This document shows, piece by piece, positions 27,253 to 64,000 of a stretch of 64,000 nt of DNA; within the stretch, counting starts at the first letter, position 1, and each line of letters begins with the position of its first letter. A model generated the notes under the pieces. That model ran no database searches and was not told the DNA's origin. It saw only the letters and a list, made by a program, of their open reading frames with translations. The stretch is taken from positions 24,743,549 through 24,807,548 of the forward strand of contig NC_136000.1 in assembly GCF_048128805.1 (NCBI RefSeq), given 5' to 3'. The position numbers and the translations under genes were made by a program. Origin of the DNA: Centroberyx gerrardi (lineage: Eukaryota > Chordata > Actinopteri > Beryciformes > Berycidae).

Positions 27253-28099
27253 GCACACAGGAAAAGGACTGTACACTGTGCCTTGTCTCACTAACCTTGG
27301 TCTGTGATTGGTTTGTTGTTGCCAGATAAACTGTGGTACTGTCGGTTGTCGCCCAATCACAAAGTGCTTCACTACGGCGACGTGGAGGAAGACATGGACA
27401 ATCCACCAATAGAAACGCTGCAAGAGAAGAGTGAGTATTATAGTATATGGGTATTAAGGAATTAAACTTAACATTTTTATCTTCTCTGTTCAGTACTCTT
27501 ATTCTCCTCTCCCCTCCTCTTCTTCAGTTCCAGTAGCAGATATCAAAGCCTTGCTGACAGGGAAAGACTGTCCTCACATGAAGGAGAACAAAGGCAAACA
27601 GACCAAGGTCAGCGCTTATTATCTACTAAAGTCATGGTTATCTTCACCCTCCACTGCTAGAAATTAAATGTCTTAACGGTCTAAATGTGTTTGTGTGTTT
27701 CTTGGTGTGTCTCACTGTAGGAAGTGTTGGACCTGGCATTCAGCATCACGTATGATGTAGAAGAGTACAGTCTGAATTTCATCGCCTCCTCCAGAACTGA
27801 TGTGAGTCGGATGTGAGATGTGAGAATCTGATGTAAATGTTTGAGTATATCCAACATACTTACTCCCTCATCCCTCCATCTCCCAGTTCTGCCTGTGGAC
27901 GGACGGACTGAGTGTGCTCCTGGGGCGGGACATGAGCAGCGAATCGATGCGCAGCGAGCTGGAGATCCTCCTTTCCATGGAGATTAAGCTCCGCCTCCTG
28001 GACCTGGAGAACGTTCCCATCCCGGACAACGCGCCGCCCGTCCCCAAGCCGCCCAGCAACTACAACTTCTGCTACGACTTCAGCCAGGCCGAGCAGTAG
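6351..28099 (+). CDS. elmo3: ELMO3, engulfment and cell motility protein 3 (complete, 20 coding exons)
   Basis: Coding exons: 6351-6428, 8364-8404, 8625-8697, 10229-10279, 10826-10995, 11847-11946, 12120-12271, 13194-13272, 13974-14024, 14645-14767, 19900-20022, 20170-20274, 20879-20987, 21094-21230, 26075-26238, 27081-27193, 27326-27430, 27528-27607, 27721-27801, 27887-28099. All junctions are GT-AG, phases close, and the total is 2148 nt (715 residues), the usual ELMO length. ELMO proteins bind DOCK1-type exchange factors at the membrane and promote Rac activation in phagocytosis and migration. Order: Ras-binding and armadillo-like region (1-300), ELMO domain (about 305-480), PH domain (about 540-665), C-terminal APPVPKPP motif (694-701). 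Segments such as [14 protein letters not shown] and [12 protein letters not shown] fit ELMO3 better than ELMO1/2. The neighbouring fbxl9 supports this. Confidence 0.95.
6600..6720 (+). repeat. dispersed repeat family R1, copy 1
   Basis: A segment containing 'gaaaacaggtagggtgacct', then an AT-rich stretch and 'ggcaggtgagccaaaagtta'. Related copies lie at about 25480-25640 and 34370-34530, also on the + strand. I do not recognise the family. All three copies are intronic. Confidence 0.6.
7876..7993. repeat. two-copy local duplication
   Basis: The segment starting 'tgattggttgacctcctgag' (7876) recurs in diverged form as 'tgattggttgaccgctgggc' (7952). Both are followed by 'ccactaat..cagg.', giving a spacing of about 76 bases. 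It lies in the first large elmo3 intron. Confidence 0.55.
8364..14767 (+). CDS. elmo3: elmo3 exons 2-10: N-terminal Ras-binding and armadillo-like region
   Basis: These nine exons encode residues 27-306. Visible family motifs are K-E-V-C-D-G-W (8364-8404 into 8625), [11 protein letters not shown] (10826-10995), [12 protein letters not shown] (11847-11946), L-E-S-M-V-L-S-S-H (12120-12271) and [11 protein letters not shown] (14645-14767). In the family this alpha-helical part contributes to autoinhibition and to RhoG/ARL binding. The donor of the 10826 exon is the weaker 'gtcagt' (10996), and that of the 12120 exon is 'gtaagt' after two bases of a valine codon. Acceptors of several exons sit at the ends of TG repeats. 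Confidence 0.9.
8562..8624 (+). repeat. TG microsatellite forming the elmo3 exon 3 acceptor
   Basis: An almost pure TG run (interrupted once by 'gcg') reaches directly to the splice acceptor 'gtgtgtag|ttgg' at 8624/8625, in place of an ordinary C/T-rich tract. A second TG run lies at 10031-10076 and a third just before the exon at 27081. Confidence 0.85.
12590..12690 (+). mobile_element. retroelement 3'-end fragment
   Basis: The phrase 'gaccctgatgaaggccacaa', then 'gccgaaacgcgttggt' and an 'aataaagtt' tail, is one I recognise as the 3' end of an abundant fish retroelement. It is solo and truncated, and no protein sequence is attached. Confidence 0.5.
13328..13480 (+). pseudogene. two degenerate copies of the 3' half of elmo3 exon 8
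   Basis: Downstream of the real exon (13194-13272, ending [13 protein letters not shown]) two diverged copies follow in tandem. One at 13328-13369 reads [13 protein letters not shown] then TAG in the equivalent frame. One at 13437-13480 reads [15 protein letters not shown]. Each ends in '...atag|gt', resembling a decayed donor, and is followed by a TCTG-rich spacer like the one after the true exon. Real exon splicing to 13974 maintains phase, so the copies are read as non-functional. Confidence 0.55.
14833..14919. repeat. palindromic hairpin element with 23-bp perfect arms
   Basis: Bases 14833-14855 and 14897-14919 are exact reverse complements (arm starts 'gcatttaaatttagtaaaat'). The loop carries opposing G-rich and C-rich runs that extend the stem imperfectly. 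This is typical of a palindromic MITE or fold-back element at the start of the long elmo3 intron 10. Confidence 0.8.
15500..15645. repeat. 'caagtc' minisatellite
   Basis: About a dozen imperfect repeats of 'caagtc' / 'caagtct' with spacers such as 'tttcaggg' fill this interval. Similar CAAGTC-rich repeats are widespread in fish. No gene is present. Confidence 0.7.
16240..16765 (+). mobile_element. 5'-truncated LINE (L1/Tx1-like) 3' end
   Basis: An open segment at 16253-16453 encodes the end of a non-LTR retrotransposon ORF2. It contains [10 protein letters not shown], then H-F-V-L-Y-C-P-H-Y, a C-x2-C...H...C zinc-knuckle arrangement typical of these C-termini. It is followed by the characteristic 'catgtgggatgggccatcta' 3' UTR phrase and an 'attcattcattc' tail ending near 16765. 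The rest of the element is absent, so it is dead on arrival. Confidence 0.75.
17553..18302 (+). mobile_element. unclassified composite repeat: TATA box, palindrome, inverted-repeat-bounded minisatellite
   Basis: The order on the + strand is as follows. A TATA-like 'cataaaag' is at 17553. A 24-base palindrome ('cagaccttacc' / 'ggtaaggtctg', 17584-17607) comes next. Perfect 24-base inverted repeats at 17754-17777 and 18126-18149 (arm 'ctagttaattttgatagttt') bound a roughly 350-bp block. Inside the block a unit of about 145 bp containing 'ggttcgttgaagagctggtg' is repeated. A small hairpin 'agtagcttcaccagctact' and a 'ccccaagggaattaatgc' tail reminiscent of fish retroelement 3' ends follow. It could be a non-autonomous transposon. 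No coding capacity is recognised. Confidence 0.5.
18533..18790. repeat. AT-rich tandem repeat with an inverted first unit
   Basis: The motif 'gactagtcaaaatgctaatt' plus 'taagatatct' repeats with a period of about 55-60 bases through 18640-18780. The first part (18538-18590, 'attttggctagtcataatgt') is the reverse complement of the same unit. The block can therefore fold into a long hairpin. Confidence 0.75.
18860..18990. mobile_element. GC-rich DNA-transposon fragment
   Basis: Sequence such as 'cgcgtctccagcgcgcccac' with 'ttgaaaataatgga' resembles a fragment I associate with fish DNA transposons. It directly follows the second copy of a 36-base direct repeat (18805-18840). Classification is tentative. 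Confidence 0.3.
19900..21230 (+). CDS. elmo3: elmo3 exons 11-14: ELMO (CED-12) domain
   Basis: Exons 19900-20022, 20170-20274, 20879-20987 and 21094-21230 encode residues 307-464. They carry the most conserved family stretches: [31 protein letters not shown] and [14 protein letters not shown]. The exon 13/14 junction splits a proline codon (C|CC). The domain continues into the next exon at 26075 after a 4.8-kb intron. Confidence 0.95.
22540..22720. promoter_or_regulatory. GC-rich intronic island, candidate enhancer
   Basis: This 180-bp patch is distinctly richer in GC and CpG than the surrounding intron ('cgacctttcgacctttcggg', 'gagcgccgggcc', 'gcccgcggccccc') and lies far from exons. It is not a known repeat to me. 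Regulatory function is a guess from composition. Confidence 0.3.
24652..24718. repeat. CA microsatellite, about 66 bp
   Basis: An uninterrupted (AC)n tract in elmo3 intron 14. It is one of the longest pure dinucleotide runs in the window and probably length-polymorphic. Confidence 0.95.
24835..25160. mobile_element. hAT-type MITE with 8-bp target-site duplication
   Basis: The 326-bp element begins 'tagagctgcaac' and ends 'gttgcagcccta', terminal inverted repeats matching 11 of 12. It is flanked by the identical octamer 'aacaaaaa' at 24827-24834 and 25161-25168. Subterminal 'attaatcgattaatcga' motifs occur at both ends. The 8-bp duplication points to the hAT superfamily. There is no transposase, so it is non-autonomous. 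Confidence 0.85.
25480..25640 (+). repeat. dispersed repeat family R1, copy 2
   Basis: It shares 'ggtagggtgacatatttct', 'ttcttggcaggta' and 'ccagcccttgg.gggtgagcc' with the copies at 6600-6720 and 34370-34530. It is the fullest copy. Confidence 0.6.
26075..28099 (+). CDS. elmo3: elmo3 exons 15-20: helical linker, PH domain and proline-rich tail
   Basis: Residues 465-715. The exon at 26075-26238 gives V-M-Q-V-V-R-E-Q and [12 protein letters not shown]. Exons 27081-27193 and 27326-27430 give the PH-domain entry [18 protein letters not shown] and [11 protein letters not shown]. The last exon gives [21 protein letters not shown] and A-P-P-V-P-K-P-P, then TAG at 28097-28099. In the family the PH domain and tail form the DOCK-binding interface, the PxxP tail docking on the DOCK SH3 domain. 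Confidence 0.95.
26780..26940 (+). mobile_element. retroelement 3'-tail-like fragment
   Basis: TTTTA-rich sequence ends in 'aaagttccgttttcaggaca' plus 'ataaagtttaagag', resembling the polyadenylation end of a fish non-LTR element. It could also be an unrelated AT-rich intron. Evidence is weak. Confidence 0.3.
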
Positions 28100-29760
28100 T
28101 GTGTGTGTGTGCGTGTGTGTGTATATAAGTGTGTGTGTGTGTACATGTTTGCATTAAGAGAGGTGTGTGTGTGTGGTGAGATCTGACCTGTGCATCCATG
28201 CACTTATTCCTATAACAGATTTATAACCATGGTAATGGATTTATGTGGCCTGTTTTTATAAGTCCGACATCCAAGTGAAACGAGGAAGTGATGAAACTCT
28301 TGGAAATGGTTTCTCTCTATTGAACAACAATCATTCAAGGTCTGAGTTGCTACCAAAAAGATAATTGACTGTACTAATGCTGCAGAGTATCACTCCTCCT
28401 CTGTGATCAGAAGCAAAGGCCTTACAGAAATGTTTCAGTTCAGTATCTGTCGTTCCTCTTCCCTCCTTTCCACTCATCATTCCTCCTCATTCCACCAGTC
28501 TTTAGCTCTCTGGAAACTTGGAAAACTGCGATACTTGATCCCATACAACACAGCAGATCTACTCCAGTAATGGTACTTCAAGACCGTTTTGTAATCATTT
28601 TGATATTTCTAAATATATATGAAATTATATACAATATATGGAATATTCCTGTGTGCATGTTAATTAGTGTAGCTGGGTATTGCTGGTTGAGGCTCTCAAG
28701 CTGAGATGATCTGTCGCACAAGAAAGGTCAGCTGCTTCTGGTGTTAATATCAATAACTGATCTTAAAGCGTTCAGCTTTTGTTTGGTTCTTTCCATTCAG
28801 TTTTGTCAAATTCTGCTCTATTTTTAGTCGCTAATTTTTATCGATCACAGGTTTGAGTGTGTTTCCAGGCATTAACTGGACCACACTGGTTTCCCAATTT
28901 GGCTTGACAAGAGGTAGCTTTAAATAATCATCTTTGAGGTACGATATGGTACGCGTTAGTCCTCATTATCAACATATTAAGGAGAAATATATTTGTATGT
29001 TGTGTCCTTGGTATGGATCCCCCGTGGCTCAAGAATGATTGATTGCTCTGGAGCATATATGCTCCCAAAGGTCCATATGAATTTCAGTCTCTTATGAAAT
29101 GTTATAATGTTGTTGTTTTTGCGGTACCTGGGTATTTAGCTTTCTGACAGTGTGAATGATGCAGACCTGCGTTATGAACCAACCTGGCATTTTGTTTTGT
29201 TTTTTACTGTAAAACAGTAGGAGTAATAGGCAATATCAACTGTGCCACAGTAGGCACAGTAAAGTCTAAACTAGTTTTTGAAAACTTGTAACAAGTTTTA
29301 TATTATACCAACAATCATCCCTGTAAATCTGTCTTGTAGGCAATCAGTGACCTTTAGATTTCTCTGAGCAGACTTGGATCAAATCCTGAATTAATTCTGA
29401 AGTGGATGAATTTTATTCTGGGAATATTGATTACTCTTGCATGGTGAGATTGAGCCTATATACACTCCCACCCATCTGGCATTCAGTGCTGATTACTGAT
29501 ACTCTGCTGATACTCAAAGTAATTGAAAGGATTTTAATCAAGAATTGGCCAAGGTCTATATCAGAGAGTGTGTGAGTATTTATTGGGCATCATCTTCGTA
29601 TGATTTGGGTGATTTCAGTACATGCCGCAGTCATGACTGTCCACTACAGTGCATTCCTGACTTAACACACACCGCTCTGTGTTAATATTCCCTTTGAATC
29701 ATGTGCTTCGCAACCAAGATGGGTGACTTGACATAAATAAAGACAGTTTGATTTATACTG
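28100..29760 (+). other. elmo3: elmo3 3' UTR
   Basis: About 1.65 kb of non-coding sequence follows the TAG at 28097-28099. It starts with a TG repeat and runs to the first canonical + strand AATAAA at 29736. No ORF of note is present. Confidence 0.6.
29736..29741 (+). terminator. elmo3: elmo3 polyadenylation signal (AATAAA)
   Basis: AATAAA followed by a T/G-rich segment ('gtgtgtttttgttc', about 29773), the usual arrangement for cleavage near 29760. Confidence 0.55.
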
Positions 29761-29978
29761 AAGCAATGCATTTGTGTGTTTTTGTTCACAGACAATCCAA
29801 AGCAGAAGGATAAGAAGCCAAACTTTGGTTTATTGATAAAATTAACACCATTTATATTTGGTACTTTTATGATACAATAATTTTATATTCATTTAACAGT
29901 CTCTTTACATTCTATAGTTTCACCTCTGTCACAGTGTATCATACAATTTTACAGTAGTACAAAATTATCAAACACCAA

Positions 29979-29984
29979 TTTATT
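29979..29984 (-). terminator. fbxl9: fbxl9 polyadenylation signal
   Basis: TTTATT on the + strand is AATAAA on the - strand, about 1.16 kb past the fbxl9 stop. A second candidate is at 29829-29834. Either places the fbxl9 transcript end roughly 50-200 bases from the elmo3 end, so the two genes are tail-to-tail. Confidence 0.45.
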
Positions 29985-31142
29985 GTACACAGCAAGAGAT
30001 ATTATTTCTGTTAGGCTTCAGTGCTTGGCCATGTCTCCTAAAAGACAATAAAATGCTTGATTTTCCTATTTTGCTATAGTAGTCTTGTACTAGCCAGTGG
30101 TAATAGCAAACTATGTTGAAAAGAAATGTTGTGACGTGAATTTTCTGGTATTTTTGGGACATTACTCCCATTCATTAATATTAGAGACCATTTTAAGCCT
30201 TTTAACGCTACTTGCATCCCTGATAATGCTGGCTGTTTTTAACCAACCTCTAAAAAAAATAAAACAGTAGAACAGAGTCAGTGCAGTATAAGTGCAGGCA
30301 CCCTACTGACATGTTCCAATGTAAAAAGTCAGTCATACTCTACTGCCAAAAAAAAAAGAGGAAAGTGTTTAGATAGGGTGGTCGCCCATCACAAGACCAG
30401 CTTCAATGCATCTTGTCAAAGCATCTGCGAAAGTCTGAAGTTGTACCGATTCGTCCAGGATGAAATTATTTATCATTATTTGGTGTTTTGATGATGAAAA
30501 CAGTCTCAGGCAATGCTGCAGAATCTCCCATATGTTCAACTGAGACAGCCTGGACAGACAGTTTTCATGCTCATTTTCTGTTTTCATGGCCTTTCACAGT
30601 AGAAATTCTTCACCACGCAATGAAGATGATCATCACTGGCCTTTACCTTGCTCACAAAGGGGTAAGGTTGAGGACACCACCCCTATATCAGAGCACCTGC
30701 TGTCATTTTACTTGATATCCCACTTTTACACAGGTGCTATCTTGACTTTGGCAGCTAATTGTATCTAGACACAGTACTTTGACATGGTCAAACAGTATAT
30801 TGACAAACACTAGACATCTTCTCAATAGATAAAATCAGTGCCCTCAGTGGTGATGCACCACATGTACCGGACCTAAAAAACATCCCATCCAAACTCTTAC
30901 CACTCTTCCACACAGAAGAGAAACTAATTAGAAACTCAGTACTGATGATGTATACATGCAGGTTGGTGGTCTTGTACAGTGGTTACCACTGTAAACTGAA
31001 ACCTTTCAACAACATTGCCTTCAGTTCTTCAGTGCAAATTGTTGAAATGTGCAAAATCTCAAGTAGCAGGTTTTGGTCAACTGTTTAAAAAAAACAAAAA
31101 AAAAAAAACAAGGTCCAACAAACATTCAGAACTTTCAGCCAA

Positions 31143-37667
<6,525 letters not shown>

Positions 37668-37984
37668 TGCAGCTTCTTCTCGGTTACAAAAAGGGAGTCC
37701 AACCTTCCACAGGCATCACCTGTTGACCAATTAACTAGCTAGCGGCAGGAGAAGTCTAAAGCTGTCGGCTGAGCTAATGTTAGCGGTATAGCTAACGGCT
37801 GGTCACTGAGAGACATGAGAAGCTGTTGAATCGTTTCATTCTCACCCGTAAAGCGACTGTCCATGCAAGCTGGTGCCCCACCTATGCCATTCAATGAAAT
37901 TAACCACTTTAGATACGCGAGAGCCGACGATACGTAGCGATCTTGCCGGCTCACACCTAGCGCTATCTGGATCAGCTGACCGCA

Positions 37985-38045
37985 AAAACCAAAACACACA
38001 CTCCGACGTCACGGGGGAGGGGCGGGGACTTGTGGGAAATGAAGG
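37985..38045 (-). promoter_or_regulatory. fbxl9: fbxl9 promoter: CRE-like site, GC box and ZNF143-like motif
   Basis: Upstream of the fbxl9 start (37667) lies 'gacgtcac' (38005-38012, CRE-like), a GC box 'ggggcgggg' (38019-38027) and 'acttgtgggaaatg' (38029-38042), whose complement resembles the TTCCCA core of ZNF143-type housekeeping elements. The transcription start is likely in 37740-37990. The A of the ATG at 37667 is chosen because it opens the frame into the F-box. Confidence 0.55.
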
Positions 38046-38429
38046 TCTCTGCCTTGTGGCCATGCTGATGAAGGAGGAGGAACCAACCACAGCCTACATT
38101 TACCAGCATGTGTAGATAGTCTCCCTCTCTGCCAAGGCCCACATCAATAGATATGGATACAGGTATAACGTTAGCAGTGATTGGTGTTTCCATGGTGCTG
38201 TGGTGATATCGCTTGAAGTGAATCTAGGACATTTTCTTTACAGTTGACCCCAATTCTGTGACAACTGTTCTTCAAGATTTTATTCCAGTGATTGAGTGAA
38301 TTCTGCTTTTTCAATCTGACTCAACAGAAAGTGACTGCAACTGCTGTGGTTGTTGAGCAATAACTTGTTTGACCTTCAGGAAAAGGAGGAGAAGCCATCA
38401 TAGTTGGTCAGATGTAAAACTCGAAATAA

Positions 38430-39980
38430 AATATGTTGAAAACAGTCGTTTATTTGAATAAAATCCACAAAAGACAGGGCTACAGAGACAGCAGTGACAA
38501 TAAAAAGCAAGCTTAAGAGCATCATTGTACACACCATTTTTAGAGAATCTCTAATGCTCTATCACCCTGCCCTCTTTCTCCACACACACACCCATCCATC
38601 CATCCATCCACCCATCCATCCACCCACACACACACACACACACACACAACCATAAGGGCAAAACAACATTCATATTCCTATCTACAGATTGTCTGGCAGT
38701 ATGAGTAGCTGGTTGAAGCAGCCCATTCTCTGAGGCTGTATCAATAAGCAAAGCATCTATACAGAAATTATCATCTTCACATATTATTATTGTATTATAT
38801 ATTCATTTAAAACACACAAAAAAACATTCTGCATTTTTAGAATGCATGTACGTTGCGACGTTGCGAAGCAGCACAATAATTTTAGATTACACAGGAAAAT
38901 GAAAATGCCTTTCGTCTAAACATCAAAAAACAAATGTATTTACATTACTGTACAAATCATATCAAACATATAACAAAACTTATATGAACATAAAAACACT
39001 CACTGTACATGTCAAATGTGTAAATCAAACGTACGAAATGTATTGACAGCTACATTTGTTTTAGCTTAGTGATTACTGATATATTGATTACATTGAGAAA
39101 TCATATCTGTATTAGAATGTGAGGTCCAGTATTGAGGTAAGAAGAAACTAGATGATACTGGAATTGCTTTATTTATATGTAAATATATGATCACAAGTTG
39201 AAGCTAGACTGAAAACCTATATCAGATAATCTGGGATGACCTAACATCGAACTGTCAGCCTATCAGTCTGTAAGTATGAATCATCACTGAACATGTTTTT
39301 TTTTTCAGCTCAAGCTACATACACCAACACAACACAAAGGTGAATGACAAAAATATAAGGCAAATTATACCTTCAAGTTTACAAAGAAAAATCTGTAAAC
39401 ATTTAGTATACAACAACAGCAAAAACATCCTCTCATTTTTGTAGAACTCCAACATTTAGATCGGTTACTGATATGGCTTAGCTATGCCGACCCACGCAGA
39501 ATTCACACTTCCCTGCAGCTGCACTGAATTCAAATTTCAGCAAATTTGTAAATTCAATGCAGCTGATGTGAAATGAGTTTAAATTCTGAACAGGTAACCG
39601 GGCAAAGAATGGCTTGTTCCTACAGCAGATTAACAAATAATGAGATGATCAACAATGGCTTGGGGTTAACAGGAGAACACAAGGCAATGGGATAAAAAAC
39701 TGAACAGAGAATCTGGAGTTGTTGAGTTCCTCCTCTTCCTCTTCTTTCTACCTCCTCTTTATTTCTACCTCCTTTTTGTTTCTCCCTCTTTTCCTTGAAG
39801 TCCAGGTCCAGAAAAGCAAGTCACCAAGCCTTACTTTTTTCCCCTCCCTGCCATCCGAACCCCTCTTGCTTCCTTCATTCCCTCCATACTCCCTTCCTTC
39901 CTTCCCTCCATCCTTCCTTCCCTTCTGTGTCCTTCCTCCCTCCTCCGCCCGCTCTCCCTCCCTCGTCTCCTACAGAATCA
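38430..39980 (-). other. cngb1: cngb1 3' UTR
   Basis: About 1.55 kb of AT-rich sequence downstream (on the - strand) of the cngb1 stop at 39981-39983. It includes a 'catc'/CA microsatellite (38582-38648). It ends near the - strand AATAAA at 38449-38454. No other gene is seen between it and the fbxl9 promoter at 38.0 kb; the intervening 0.4 kb is unremarkable. Confidence 0.6.
38449..38454 (-). terminator. cngb1: cngb1 polyadenylation signal
   Basis: TTTATT on + reads AATAAA on the - strand. It is the last good signal before the fbxl9 promoter region. Others further upstream in the UTR cannot be excluded. Confidence 0.45.
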
Positions 39981-63663
<23,683 letters not shown>

Positions 63664-64000
63664 CTGATGGATGGAAAAGAGAGAGGAAAAATACAAACTT
63701 TGGATCAGTTACATTGTTTACAAATGAAACCCTTCCCTATGGATGTGGGACAGAAACACTCTCTTCTAGACTGCTATACAAATCTCTCTTCTACCTATTC
63801 TGCCTTTCTCCCCACTAAATACAACCCATGTCCTTTAAAGGAAAAAAGGGCGCTCATGAGAATTCAACATTCATGCAATATGCCAATATTTTTGTGTTGA
63901 AGCTGCCAATAAGCAGTTCATAGGAAGTTTTACAGATTGTTTGTAGCTCACGTAGCTGTGGTCAGGGAGGAAGGAAGATGGATGAATGGCACAAGAAACA
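63664..64000 (-). other. cngb1: right-edge intron of cngb1
   Basis: No exon with acceptable splice sites and phase was found in the last 336 bases. The remaining 5' exons of cngb1 should lie to the right of the window. Confidence 0.5.

Overview
The window is nuclear DNA from a ray-finned (teleost) fish. It has intron-containing vertebrate genes, dense CA/TG and GA microsatellites, fish-style hAT and palindromic MITEs, and decayed LINE tails. The open reading frames only make sense as exons, so the gene models below were built by hand from splice sites, reading phase and recalled family resemblance. No alignment or transcript was available.

Layout: (1) 1-6327 is the upstream and 5' part of elmo3, with a candidate non-coding first exon or promoter near 2.0-2.3 kb and much simple repeat. 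(2) 6351-28099 (+) is a complete elmo3 coding sequence in 20 coding exons. The phases close over 2148 nt to give a 715-residue ELMO protein, the partner of DOCK-family Rac activators. (3) 31143-37667 (-) is a complete F-box/leucine-rich-repeat gene in 11 exons (656 residues). It lies tail-to-tail with elmo3, as LRRC29/FBXL9 does beside ELMO3 in human. Its GC-box/CRE promoter is near 38.0 kb. (4) 38.4 kb to beyond the right edge (-) is cngb1, the beta subunit of the rod/olfactory cyclic-nucleotide-gated channel. I find 31 phase-compatible exons (1366 residues plus stop, upstream exons missing). The left part (40-45 kb) encodes the six-helix channel, C-linker and cyclic-nucleotide-binding domain. 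The middle (45.9-50.4 kb) encodes an acidic linker and the N-terminal calmodulin-binding helix. The right part (51.7-63.7 kb) encodes a GARP-like acidic/proline-rich region with tryptophan...PQP repeats.

The most unusual region is inside cngb1 (51.7-57.2 kb). Two overlapping coding frames meet at 52051-52072. One ends in a stop after a GARP-like helical segment. The other reads on into the channel if an internal acceptor at 52072 is used. A compact GC-rich promoter-like block with three X-box (RFX) motifs at 55.64-55.71 kb is followed by a perfect donor. Splicing from there to an extended exon at 54790 would create an ATG across the junction and a short membrane-anchored product. Together these suggest that the fish locus makes a full channel, a truncated GARP-like protein and perhaps a short membrane-anchored protein.

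The rest is introns holding transposon remnants, hairpin-forming inverted repeats, minisatellites and microsatellites. Exon calls in the channel, ELMO, PH and LRR parts are strong. The low-complexity GARP-side exons and the cngb1 C-terminal exon rest on phase and splice consensus.
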